From: Hyphomonas sp.
GTDB lineage: Bacteria; Pseudomonadota; Alphaproteobacteria; Caulobacterales; Hyphomonadaceae
DNA: 6,203 bases
Direction of reading: 5' to 3'
Assembly (NCBI GenBank): GCA_003486945.1
Contig: DNFL01000312.1
Coordinates: 1,230 to 7,432, forward strand
This document shows positions 1-6,035 of the stretch, one piece after another. Numbering within the stretch: position 1 is the first letter of the stretch; each line of letters begins with the position of its first letter. The position numbers and the translations under genes are program-made. A model generated the notes under the pieces. That model ran no database searches and was not told where the DNA came from. It saw only the letters and a program-made list of their open reading frames with translations.

Positions 1-270
1 GATCGACAGGCCGAACACGATCTGGATGAGCTTGCGAAACCCTCCGGACGTTTCCCCGAATGCAAGGGTGAGGCCCGTCAGTGTAATGATGATCACAGCG
101 ACAATACGCGCAACCGGGCCTTCGATGGACTGGAGGATCTGGTCGAGGGGCTGTTCCCAGGGCATGCCGGTTCCGGCCGCGTGCGCGGCTGGCGCGAGGG
201 CGAGGGCGCAGCTCAGGATCACGGCGACCTGGAAGCTGCGGTTGAGGCCATCGGCGGAGCGGTAGAGCAT
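1..270 (-). CDS. trbC: TrbC/VirB2-family conjugative pilin precursor, partial (cut by the left edge)
   Basis: This encodes the major pilin subunit of a P-type (trb) type IV secretion system. The first 90 codons are visible and the 3' end lies outside the window. Reading from the ATG at 270, residues 13-31 form a hydrophobic export signal ending in Ala-His-Ala (29-31), a plausible leader-peptidase site. Next is the family hallmark MPWEQPLDQILQSIEGPVA at 36-54, followed by a hydrophobic membrane segment (about 53-71), a short polar loop (GETSGGFRK, 72-80) and the start of a second hydrophobic segment. This two-helix layout is typical of TrbC/VirB2. A GAAAGG Shine-Dalgarno sequence at 284-279 is well spaced for this ATG and overlaps the trbB stop codon, so translation is probably coupled. 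By analogy with RP4 TrbC the mature pilin may be cyclised, but that cannot be seen here. The family call is strong. Confidence 0.93.
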   Translation of the reverse strand, partial: MLYRSADGLNRSFQVAVILSCALALAPAAHAAGTGMPWEQPLDQILQSIEGPVARIVAVIIITLTGLTLAFGETSGGFRKLIQIVFGLSI

Positions 271-278
271 GAGGGTCG

Positions 279-284
279 CCTTTC
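279..284 (-). promoter_or_regulatory. Ribosome binding site of trbC, overlapping the trbB stop
   Basis: On the minus strand GAAAGG runs from 284 to 279, 8 nt before the trbC ATG. It shares bases with the trbB TGA stop (285-283), so ribosomes ending trbB translation finish on the trbC binding site. This supports both the chosen trbC start and one trbB-trbC operon. Confidence 0.7.
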
Positions 285-1263
285 AGTGAAGGGGTGCGGG
301 GCCGGACGCAGCGAGAGGCTCGGTGCGGTATCCTGTCTCGTCAAAGCCGGTGACACGCAGCGCCTCTTCAACCCGGCGCGCGCCGGAGGCGCGCGAGAGG
401 AACACGACGATGTCGACCGCTTCGCCGATCAGGGAAACCGGAGGGCTCGCTGTGACTTCTGCAACGAGCTGTTCCAGCCGGGAGAAAGCGCCGCGCGCGG
501 AGTTTGCGTGCAGGGTGGCGATCCCCCCGGGGTGGCCGGTATTCCAGGCCTTCAGGAGATCGAGGGCTTCGCCGCCGCGCACTTCGCCGACGACAATCCG
601 GTCCGGGCGCAGGCGCAGGGTGGACCTGACGAGGTCGCGCAATGTGGCGCTGGCGCGGTGCGAGCGTAGCTGGAGAACGTCCGGCGCGGCGCATTGCAGT
701 TCGCGGGTATCTTCAAGGATGACGATCCGGTCGGACGCAAGCACAGGCTCGGCGAGGAGCGCGTTGGCGAACGTCGTCTTGCCGGAGGAGGTGCCGCCGA
801 CAACGAGGATATTCAACCGGTCGCTCAGGGCCTTGCGCAAGGCGAGGGAGAGCACCGGCGCAAGGGCTCCGGAATGGACATAGTCATCAAGGCAGAAAGG
901 AACCGGAGCCGGCTTGCGGATCGCGAAACAGGGCGCTTCGGAGACGGGCGGCAGGATACCCTCAAACCGCTCTCCTGTTCCCGGAAGCTCCGCCGATACG
1001 ATGGGGCGAGAGCGGTCACACGGCTCTCCGGAGGCGGAAGCCACGAGACGGATGATGCGTTCGCGTTCGGGCGCGCCGAGGCGGGTGCTTGCCTGCATGA
1101 GGCCGAGACCGGCACGTTCGATCCAGACTGTGCCGTCCGGATTGGCGATGATCTCCAGAGTGTCGGACGCTTCAAGCGCGTCTCTCACCGGCCCTTCGAA
1201 TGCGGTGCGCAGCATCGCCAGCTGGCGCAGGCTTGTTTCCGAAGAAGAGGAGAGTGCAAGCAT
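283..1263 (-). CDS. trbB: P-type conjugative transfer ATPase TrbB (VirB11-like)
   Basis: This is a cytosolic hexameric ATPase of the VirB11/TrbB family that powers pilus assembly and substrate transfer at the inner membrane of the type IV secretion machine. The 326-residue product is close to the usual family length and looks intact. All family motifs are visible: Walker A GGTSSGKTT at 156-164, an Asp box ILEDTRELQ at 182-190, Walker B in RPDRIVVGEVRGGEA at about 219-233, and the His box TGHPGGIATLHAN at 242-254. The N-terminal domain carries the family-typical NPDGTVWIER (41-50). The ATG at 1263 is the only reasonable start: an in-frame stop lies ten codons upstream, and GGAG at 1278-1275 gives a moderate ribosome binding site. 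The gene heads the visible trb operon, with trbC 12 bp downstream. In many alphaproteobacterial elements a small CopG-type regulator precedes trbB; none is visible here. Confidence 0.96.
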   Translation of the reverse strand: MLALSSSSETSLRQLAMLRTAFEGPVRDALEASDTLEIIANPDGTVWIERAGLGLMQASTRLGAPERERIIRLVASASGEPCDRSRPIVSAELPGTGERFEGILPPVSEAPCFAIRKPAPVPFCLDDYVHSGALAPVLSLALRKALSDRLNILVVGGTSSGKTTFANALLAEPVLASDRIVILEDTRELQCAAPDVLQLRSHRASATLRDLVRSTLRLRPDRIVVGEVRGGEALDLLKAWNTGHPGGIATLHANSARGAFSRLEQLVAEVTASPPVSLIGEAVDIVVFLSRASGARRVEEALRVTGFDETGYRTEPLAASGPAPLH

Positions 1264-1280
1264 TGCCCCGTGAGCTCCAG

Positions 1281-1294
1281 CTGACTTTCGTCAG
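1281..1294 (-). promoter_or_regulatory. Small GAAA-tetraloop hairpin in the trbB leader
   Basis: On the minus strand CTGAC-GAAA-GTCAG forms a perfect 5-bp stem closed by a GNRA-type tetraloop. It ends 2 nt before the GGAG motif (1278-1275) that probably serves as the trbB ribosome binding site. It could influence leader stability or initiation. A 5-bp stem can also occur by chance, so confidence is modest. Confidence 0.35.
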
Positions 1295-1330
1295 AGACTG
1301 TCGCAAGGGGCCTCCCGCGAATAGTTGGAG

Positions 1331-1380
1331 TTGCGGGAAAAAGCGGGAAGTCGCGGGATGTTGCGGGAAGTTGCGGGATG
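1331..1380. repeat. Five tandem 10-bp direct repeats upstream of trbB (possible operator)
   Basis: Five consecutive 10-bp units share the core GCGGGA: TTGCGGGAAA, AAGCGGGAAG, TCGCGGGATG, TTGCGGGAAG and TTGCGGGATG. A degenerate sixth unit may begin at 1381. The last two positions alternate between AG and TG in the four units at 1341-1380, hinting at a 20-bp higher-order period. An inverted core copy, TCCCGCGA, lies at 1313-1320. The period of about one helical turn places every copy on the same DNA face, as in cooperative repressor or iteron sites. The block sits 68-117 bp upstream of the trbB start. A regulatory role is inferred and the binding protein is unknown. Confidence 0.75.
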
Positions 1381-1421
1381 TTGAGGCCTGCGACGCGACC
1401 TTGTTGCAGCCTGTTTCCGCC

Positions 1422-3170
1422 TCAGTAGATCCCGAAGGTCTCAAACACGGCAAGGACAAGGAGGGCGCGTTCTTCTGCAGAGCAGGACAAATTTCCGGCA
1501 ATGACCTGCTCGATGCTTTCCGTCAGCGGGAGATTACCGGCCTTGAGACAGGGCACGAGGAATTCGCGGTTGGCGACATTGATGGAACTTACAAAGGTTC
1601 CGGCCGAATATGCGGCATGCCCTGAACGCTTCAGGGTCACCTGATTGCCGCCAATGATCACAATCAGGCGGTCCGGGTCGCAGACGCCATCGGCCGGGCT
1701 GTCGAATTCCGGACGGGTTTCGACTTCAAAGGTTTTGCCAAAAAGGGTAAATCGCCCGGTTACAGAGGCGGCGGTTCGGCAGGCAGAATAGGTTTGATTC
1801 GGCGCGCGGGTCGTTCTGAACTGACCGAATGACCCGATATAGGTCTCTGCTGCAGGACTGGAGTTGCTCACCCGGACTTTGAAGACAGATTTGAGAGGAT
1901 AGGTCGAAACGGTTACTTCTCCAGAAGGCTCTGAGTAGGCCATCGCGCGTGATTTTCCGCTTGTGTGCGTTGCGACGAGAGCCAGCAGCACCGGCGCTTC
2001 TTCTGACGCGCCAGCTCTGGAATGCACAAAGTAGTAGGCGTTTCGGGCAACAATGCTGCTGCCGCAATCCTTTTCCACCCCGGCCCAGTAGGCGTATTTC
2101 GGGTCGTCCGTCCACTGCACACCCGCCGACCTGAAGGGCGCAAGCGCTTCAGTAATCGCCGCCCCTTCCTGGCTGAAACCTTCCGGCGCCGCAGCACTGA
2201 AACTGTAGGTGTAGTCTTCCCGGCATCCGTCCCGATCGGTGAATGCCATGGCCCAGTCTTTCTCGTCATCATAGTCGACCGAGATCGAAGATGCGTCGGG
2301 CCATTCGATGCGGATCAGATTTCTGTACTCCGTGTACTGATACGAATATCTTCCGCCCCATTGATTTGTGTTGGCGAGGAGTAGCCGGGCGCCGTCGTGC
2401 AACACATCCGTATACTCGTATGTCGCGCGCTTCTCGCCGTTTACCCAGATCTCCAGAACCTGGCGACCCATAGGGTCAAGAATGAGGTCAATCTGGTTAT
2501 GGCGGACCCTGATGCGCAGCTTTTCCATGCCAAGATGTTCGATCTGCACGAGTTCGCCGCCCGGCGTGGTGTAAGTCCTGAGGCGGCCCCAGGCATCGAA
2601 GCTGTGATGACGAGCGGTGTCCCGGTCAGCGTTGCTTGAGACGCCGGACAGGGTCGATTCCAGGCGCTCGCCCGTGGAAGACAGAAACTTGCCCAGCGGG
2701 AGCTTTCGGGAACCCGCTCCAAGTTCGAATTTTTCGAAGCTCGTCAGGTCCATGTCGGCTGATACTGTATCGAGCACACCTCTGCGTGCCGTTTCGTCAA
2801 ATCCCAGCCTGTCCATCGCGGCGGACAGTCTCCTTTCACGGATATGGACGTCGTTTCCTGCGCTTGCCGGGCTTGCCTCACGAACGAAATTTGTCAGCAT
2901 TCCGTCGCCGCAATCCAGCATAACGATTTCATCGTCACTGACCGGCAACAGGCGCGTCTCCAGGTTGGAGCACCATCCAAAACCGAACAGGCCGTTGTAG
3001 AGTGTTCTGCTCCGGTAGGCGCGCTGAAGTTCGAACTCGAAACCTGTCCCCGTCAGCCGGACATCGATGAAGATGTTCGAATAGCTGGCGGAGTTCATGT
3101 CCACCAGGGCCTGAGCAGGTTTACCGGGAGCGCAGCAAAGCAGGAGCAGCAGTACCAGAATGCGTCTCAT
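1422..3170 (-). CDS. Exported Rhs-like protein (DUF6531-type N-terminus, YD-like repeats), partner of the TIR protein
   Basis: This 582-residue protein is predicted to be exported. Residues 1-21 form a signal peptide: MRR, a leucine-rich core, then Ala-Gln-Ala at 19-21. Mature residues about 25-75 match the N-terminal signature of Rhs/YD proteins, notably FELQRAYRSRTLYNGLFGFGW (46-66 region) followed by SNLETRL. Degenerate YD-like units follow, around FDAWGRLRTY (191-200), LILDPMGRQV (229-238) and SISVDYDDEKDWAMAFTDRDG (295-315), with many aromatic residues. The last 250 or so residues are unrecognised. The protein is much shorter than full Rhs proteins and lacks the conserved DPxG-type core boundary and any recognisable C-terminal toxin, so it is probably not a polymorphic toxin. 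The mature chain has eight cysteines (67, 87, 316, 369, 464, 497, 541, 563), consistent with disulfides outside the cytosol. The ATG lies within an ATGA overlap with the TIR gene and has no strong Shine-Dalgarno, so translation is probably coupled. The Rhs-like N-terminus is fairly secure; the function is unknown. Confidence 0.8.
   Translation of the reverse strand: MRRILVLLLLLCCAPGKPAQALVDMNSASYSNIFIDVRLTGTGFEFELQRAYRSRTLYNGLFGFGWCSNLETRLLPVSDDEIVMLDCGDGMLTNFVREASPASAGNDVHIRERRLSAAMDRLGFDETARRGVLDTVSADMDLTSFEKFELGAGSRKLPLGKFLSSTGERLESTLSGVSSNADRDTARHHSFDAWGRLRTYTTPGGELVQIEHLGMEKLRIRVRHNQIDLILDPMGRQVLEIWVNGEKRATYEYTDVLHDGARLLLANTNQWGGRYSYQYTEYRNLIRIEWPDASSISVDYDDEKDWAMAFTDRDGCREDYTYSFSAAAPEGFSQEGAAITEALAPFRSAGVQWTDDPKYAYWAGVEKDCGSSIVARNAYYFVHSRAGASEEAPVLLALVATHTSGKSRAMAYSEPSGEVTVSTYPLKSVFKVRVSNSSPAAETYIGSFGQFRTTRAPNQTYSACRTAASVTGRFTLFGKTFEVETRPEFDSPADGVCDPDRLIVIIGGNQVTLKRSGHAAYSAGTFVSSINVANREFLVPCLKAGNLPLTESIEQVIAGNLSCSAEERALLVLAVFETFGIY
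3167..3170 (-). promoter_or_regulatory. ATGA start/stop overlap coupling the TIR and Rhs-like genes
   Basis: On the minus strand the four bases 3170-3167 read ATGA: ATG begins the Rhs-like gene and TGA ends the TIR gene. With no strong Shine-Dalgarno before this ATG, termination-reinitiation coupling is likely. That implies co-expression and probably a functional link between the two products. Confidence 0.8.
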
Positions 3171-5854
3171 TGTTTGACCCAGGGCTTTGGCAGGGGAAAT
3201 TCTAGACCAGCTGCTCCCGGATTTGCGAGGACCGAATGAGCGCCAATTTCCGGGGCGCCCAGTTCAGTGCACGGAGCTTCGACGGTCAGCAGGGCCGCCG
3301 GATAGCTCGCATCATACAAGCTCACAGCGCAGTCTGCGTTCACCAGTAGAAGGAGGCCGCGATGGCTATCGAGATCGGAGAGATAAGCGGTAGAAGGCAC
3401 ATTCAGGCGTTCCGGGATCACATGGGCCATATCCGGGCGGGCCGCGATCATGCCGGCGCCGCCATCCAGCAAGATGTAGTCGGTCAGGAAAGATGTCCTC
3501 ATGCCGGAGGTTTCGCCGAGGTCAAAGCGAGCCGCCGTAGCCTGACCGTCTTCATCATGCGGCAAAGTCACAAATGTCGCTCCGCCTGACGACAGGATCC
3601 AGAACCCGCTGAGGCTTTGGCGGGCCTCCAGAAAATCGCCCGGCAGCTCGGGGACATAGGTTACATTGTCATGGATGATATGCAGCGCTCCGGACGGCGC
3701 ACGCTCTATCCGCCAACGCAGGTCATCGCTGACATGAAGGATCGTGGGTGGGCTGGTGAGGGTGAAGCCTTCAAGTGGCACCGCTTCGCTGCTCTGGTGT
3801 TGAGGCGCAATCGCTGCCGCGCCGGGCAGTATAGTCCTGAGGTTTGCGGGCGGAGCGCCGCCGTCGACCTGGCCCGTCGCAGCGGGGCCAGCTGGAGCCA
3901 GCTTGTACCTTCCGAGGTCAACGCGCGAAACTGTCCCGTCCGATGTCCTTATCCAGATGCGCCGGCGAGTGCTGTCGGCGGCTACAGAAGTGATCGGAGA
4001 TGACAGGCGACCGCGTTCAACAAACCGGCAATCGGGCTGGTCGATCATTAGGACACAGATCTGGCCTGCATCTGTGACCGCAACCCATTGGTTGGTGCCG
4101 AACCGGCGAATGGCGATCGGCATTTCTCCGGCCTGGAGGCGCACGTGGGCAGTGGCTCTTTGCGCGAGCGGGTCAAGAACGACGATCTCTCCGCGGTGAT
4201 TGACGGCTGCAAAGCGCTCAGGGGAGAGATCGAGGCGTGTGATCGAGCCTAGCCGGCCGCCATCCTCTACGAACACAGGTACCAGGTTTGCATCCCAGTC
4301 CAGGAGCGCTGCGCTACCATCCTGCAGGACGCAGGCTATCACGGTGCCGCCGAGCCCGGGTTCACAATCTGCAAACCCGTTCGCTTCGATCTTTGCGTCC
4401 AGTCCGAATATTTCTTCTTCGCTCTTTCCGAGGCCGGGCGAAAAGAAGTGACCCATGCCATTGTGCCGGATGGAGAAGAAAAGGTCCGGGTCAGGGCCCC
4501 CGACGATCTTGTACCGCCTGAGCTGCTGATCCGCAGAACTTCCAAGCCGGGTGAACGTGGCGGCGCCAGAACGGATTTCGAATAGTCCGTCAATCTGCGA
4601 GTCCAGGAGCAGGTCACCGTTCGCTCTGCGAGTTACGGCATAAGGAAGGAAACCTTCTGCCGGAATGAACCTGAACTGAGCATCTCTGGCCTTGACCAAG
4701 TATGCATTGCCGACTGCATCAATCAGTGTTGCCCCGCCGGGGTGCGCCTGGCAGTTGGTTATGATCTCTCTGGCTTGAAACCGTGTTACTCCGCCTGCGG
4801 ACCAATGCAGTTGGGTTTTGAGGTCCTCGCTTTGCACAGCAACGCCCTCGCCCTGGCAGTCGATGAGGGCAGTGCTGGCGGCATATACTGTCGTCCATTC
4901 TGCAAGTGTGAACTGCGTCTCGACCCATCGGCCAACTCCGGAATAGGCGAGACGCTTGGAGAGGCCCTGCGTGTCTACGAGACGTCTTGCGCCGATCCGG
5001 TCGCCTTCAAGGATGAGTTCGCGGGCCTGGGAGGAGACGACCTCGACCCTGCGGCGCTCTGCGGTTTCCGCGACAGATATTGCATAGATAGCTGCGCCGA
5101 TGGCGCCGGCCGCGAGAACACCCATGGCTGACGCGATCGCATAGGCCTGGCGCTGTCTTTGCCGCTGGGCGGCTTTCTCGCGTTGGACGAGTTCATCGAG
5201 ATCGATGCCGAGAAGGCCTGCTATAACTTTTAGAAGAACGTTCTGCCGGCCATCCTTGCCTTCGCGAAGATCGGCGGCGATCGGTTCTTCCGGCTCCAGC
5301 TGGTCAGATACCGCGCCTTGCGCGTCCAGTTGGAAGACGAGCGCGTCGGGGAAACATTCCTGATTTGCATCGCGCCCGGCAAGCCGGCTGGAATTGGGCT
5401 CTCCCTCGATGATGATCGGAAAGATCTTTTCTTTCCGCCCGAGGCTCTTGAACAACCGGATCTCTTCATTGACGTAGCGGCTTGCCGCCGAGCGCGGCGA
5501 GCAGAGTACGATGAGGGCTTCGGACCGCTCGAGTGCCTCGCGGATTTCGCCGGCAAGGTCGTGACTGGCAGCGAGATCTGCCCGGTCCCGGAATATGCGA
5601 CCGATATAGGCAGGTTTTCGAGGAGAGGCTCCAAGCTTTGCGCGTAGGGCCTTGGGGATCCGGTAGCGTTCAAGTTCGCGGTGTAGCCAGGAGGAAATAG
5701 CCTCGTCTGAATGACTGTAACTGAGAAAGGCTGCATATTCCCATTGGGGCGCGGGCAGCGGCTCGCGGGCCGCCTCATCTCCGTTGTCTCTTGCGCCTTC
5801 TGCGTCTGTCACTGGCGCTGTGTCCCCAGCTACGCCGTTGGTTCGGGGCCTCAC
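3167..5854 (-). CDS. TIR-domain transmembrane protein with large beta-propeller-like C-terminal region
   Basis: This 895-residue protein has three parts. The TIR domain (about 38-150) begins with WEYAAFLSYSHSDE, contains IFRDRADL (87-94) and LIVLCSP (114-120), and has SRYVNEEIRLF (125-135). In that last motif E131 aligns by eye with the catalytic glutamate of NAD-cleaving TIR domains such as SARM1. A family-typical extension (about 165-225, including EPIAADLR and LLKVIAGLLGIDLDELVQRE) leads to a basic stretch (224-236) and one transmembrane helix (about 240-262). The remaining 630 residues form repeated beta-strand-rich units resembling a WD40/PQQ-like propeller, with a Pro/Ala-rich linker at about 652-690. 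With the TIR domain in the cytosol, the C-terminal region should be periplasmic; its eight cysteines fall in four close pairs. The start is GTG at 5854, set by an in-frame stop five codons upstream, and has no good Shine-Dalgarno. A second GTG (codon 15, 5812) is preceded by GGGGA and is an alternative. The gene overlaps the Rhs-like gene by 4 bp. The TIR and membrane calls are strong; enzymatic activity and role are inferred. Confidence 0.9.
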   Translation of the reverse strand: MRPRTNGVAGDTAPVTDAEGARDNGDEAAREPLPAPQWEYAAFLSYSHSDEAISSWLHRELERYRIPKALRAKLGASPRKPAYIGRIFRDRADLAASHDLAGEIREALERSEALIVLCSPRSAASRYVNEEIRLFKSLGRKEKIFPIIIEGEPNSSRLAGRDANQECFPDALVFQLDAQGAVSDQLEPEEPIAADLREGKDGRQNVLLKVIAGLLGIDLDELVQREKAAQRQRQRQAYAIASAMGVLAAGAIGAAIYAISVAETAERRRVEVVSSQARELILEGDRIGARRLVDTQGLSKRLAYSGVGRWVETQFTLAEWTTVYAASTALIDCQGEGVAVQSEDLKTQLHWSAGGVTRFQAREIITNCQAHPGGATLIDAVGNAYLVKARDAQFRFIPAEGFLPYAVTRRANGDLLLDSQIDGLFEIRSGAATFTRLGSSADQQLRRYKIVGGPDPDLFFSIRHNGMGHFFSPGLGKSEEEIFGLDAKIEANGFADCEPGLGGTVIACVLQDGSAALLDWDANLVPVFVEDGGRLGSITRLDLSPERFAAVNHRGEIVVLDPLAQRATAHVRLQAGEMPIAIRRFGTNQWVAVTDAGQICVLMIDQPDCRFVERGRLSSPITSVAADSTRRRIWIRTSDGTVSRVDLGRYKLAPAGPAATGQVDGGAPPANLRTILPGAAAIAPQHQSSEAVPLEGFTLTSPPTILHVSDDLRWRIERAPSGALHIIHDNVTYVPELPGDFLEARQSLSGFWILSSGGATFVTLPHDEDGQATAARFDLGETSGMRTSFLTDYILLDGGAGMIAARPDMAHVIPERLNVPSTAYLSDLDSHRGLLLLVNADCAVSLYDASYPAALLTVEAPCTELGAPEIGAHSVLANPGAAGLEFPLPKPWVKQ

Positions 5855-6035
5855 CAGGCAGGCGATTCACGATCGACGACCGCTTTTATTGCCTGACTGT
5901 TCGTTCCCTCTGCCTATTCGAGATGATCGCAAAAGCCGGAATGTTGCAAGAGGGCACAAGCCGCGCCCGGTTTAGGGCTATCGTGTGCGTGCGGTTCGCC
6001 CGATGCCGGTAGCAATGAAAGGGTCAGCAGGCCCC
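5855..6035. other. Spacer between the HEPN gene and the TIR gene, probably holding the TIR operon promoter
   Basis: No gene is convincing in this 181-bp stretch. On the minus strand, just after the HEPN stop, AAGGG and CCCTT (6037-6033 and 6023-6019) could form a 5-bp stem, but no proper T-run follows, so it is at best a weak terminator. A TTGCAA (5949-5944) might be a -35 element, but no good -10 follows at 17 bp. The leader just before the GTG start lacks a clear ribosome binding site. The spacer is somewhat more AT-rich locally than the trb genes, as promoter regions often are, but no specific site can be named. Confidence 0.4.

Larger units (their letters stand above)
1264..1421. other. 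Spacer between the Rhs-like gene and trbB: likely control region of the trb operon
   Basis: This 158-bp spacer has no credible gene. Read on the minus strand, it begins just after the Rhs-like stop. An inverted repeat (TGAGGC and its complement at 1424-1419 and 1387-1382) includes that stop codon, but no T-run follows it, so it is a poor intrinsic terminator. A block of 10-bp direct repeats (1380-1331) follows, then an inverted copy of the repeat core (1320-1313). Last is a small hairpin, CTGAC-GAAA-GTCAG (1294-1281), just before the trbB ribosome binding site. No clear -35/-10 pair stands out. The arrangement suggests a regulated promoter region for trb, but read-through from the TIR/Rhs-like operon cannot be excluded. 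Confidence 0.6.

Noticed and set aside
181..669. Open frames on the plus strand across trbB (181-669, 694-1284)
   Set aside because: They lie antisense to trbB, which has complete family motifs. Their translations look like arbitrary high-G+C shadow sequence, with no recognisable domain.
1331..1380. Repeat block considered as a CRISPR array
   Set aside because: The units are only 10 bp and contiguous, with no spacers and no cas genes nearby.
1172..1501. Minus-strand open frame bridging the trbB start and the Rhs-like end, considered as a possible small CopG-type regulator
   Set aside because: It overlaps both real genes in another frame. It lacks a ribbon-helix-helix pattern and its composition is shadow-like.
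3105..3170. Lipoprotein signal in the Rhs-like protein (cysteines 12 and 13)
   Set aside because: The residues before the cysteines are all leucine and do not form a good lipobox, while Ala-Gln-Ala at 19-21 is a better ordinary signal-peptidase site.
2844..3239. Plus-strand open frames over the Rhs-like and TIR genes (e.g. 2844-3239, 3617-4003, 4742-5131)
   Set aside because: They are antisense to long genes with clear domain content and have no recognisable motifs or supporting start context.
5926..5949. Sigma70-type promoter using TTGCAA as the -35 element
   Set aside because: The hexamer about 17 bp downstream matches the -10 consensus poorly, so it was not listed as a promoter.
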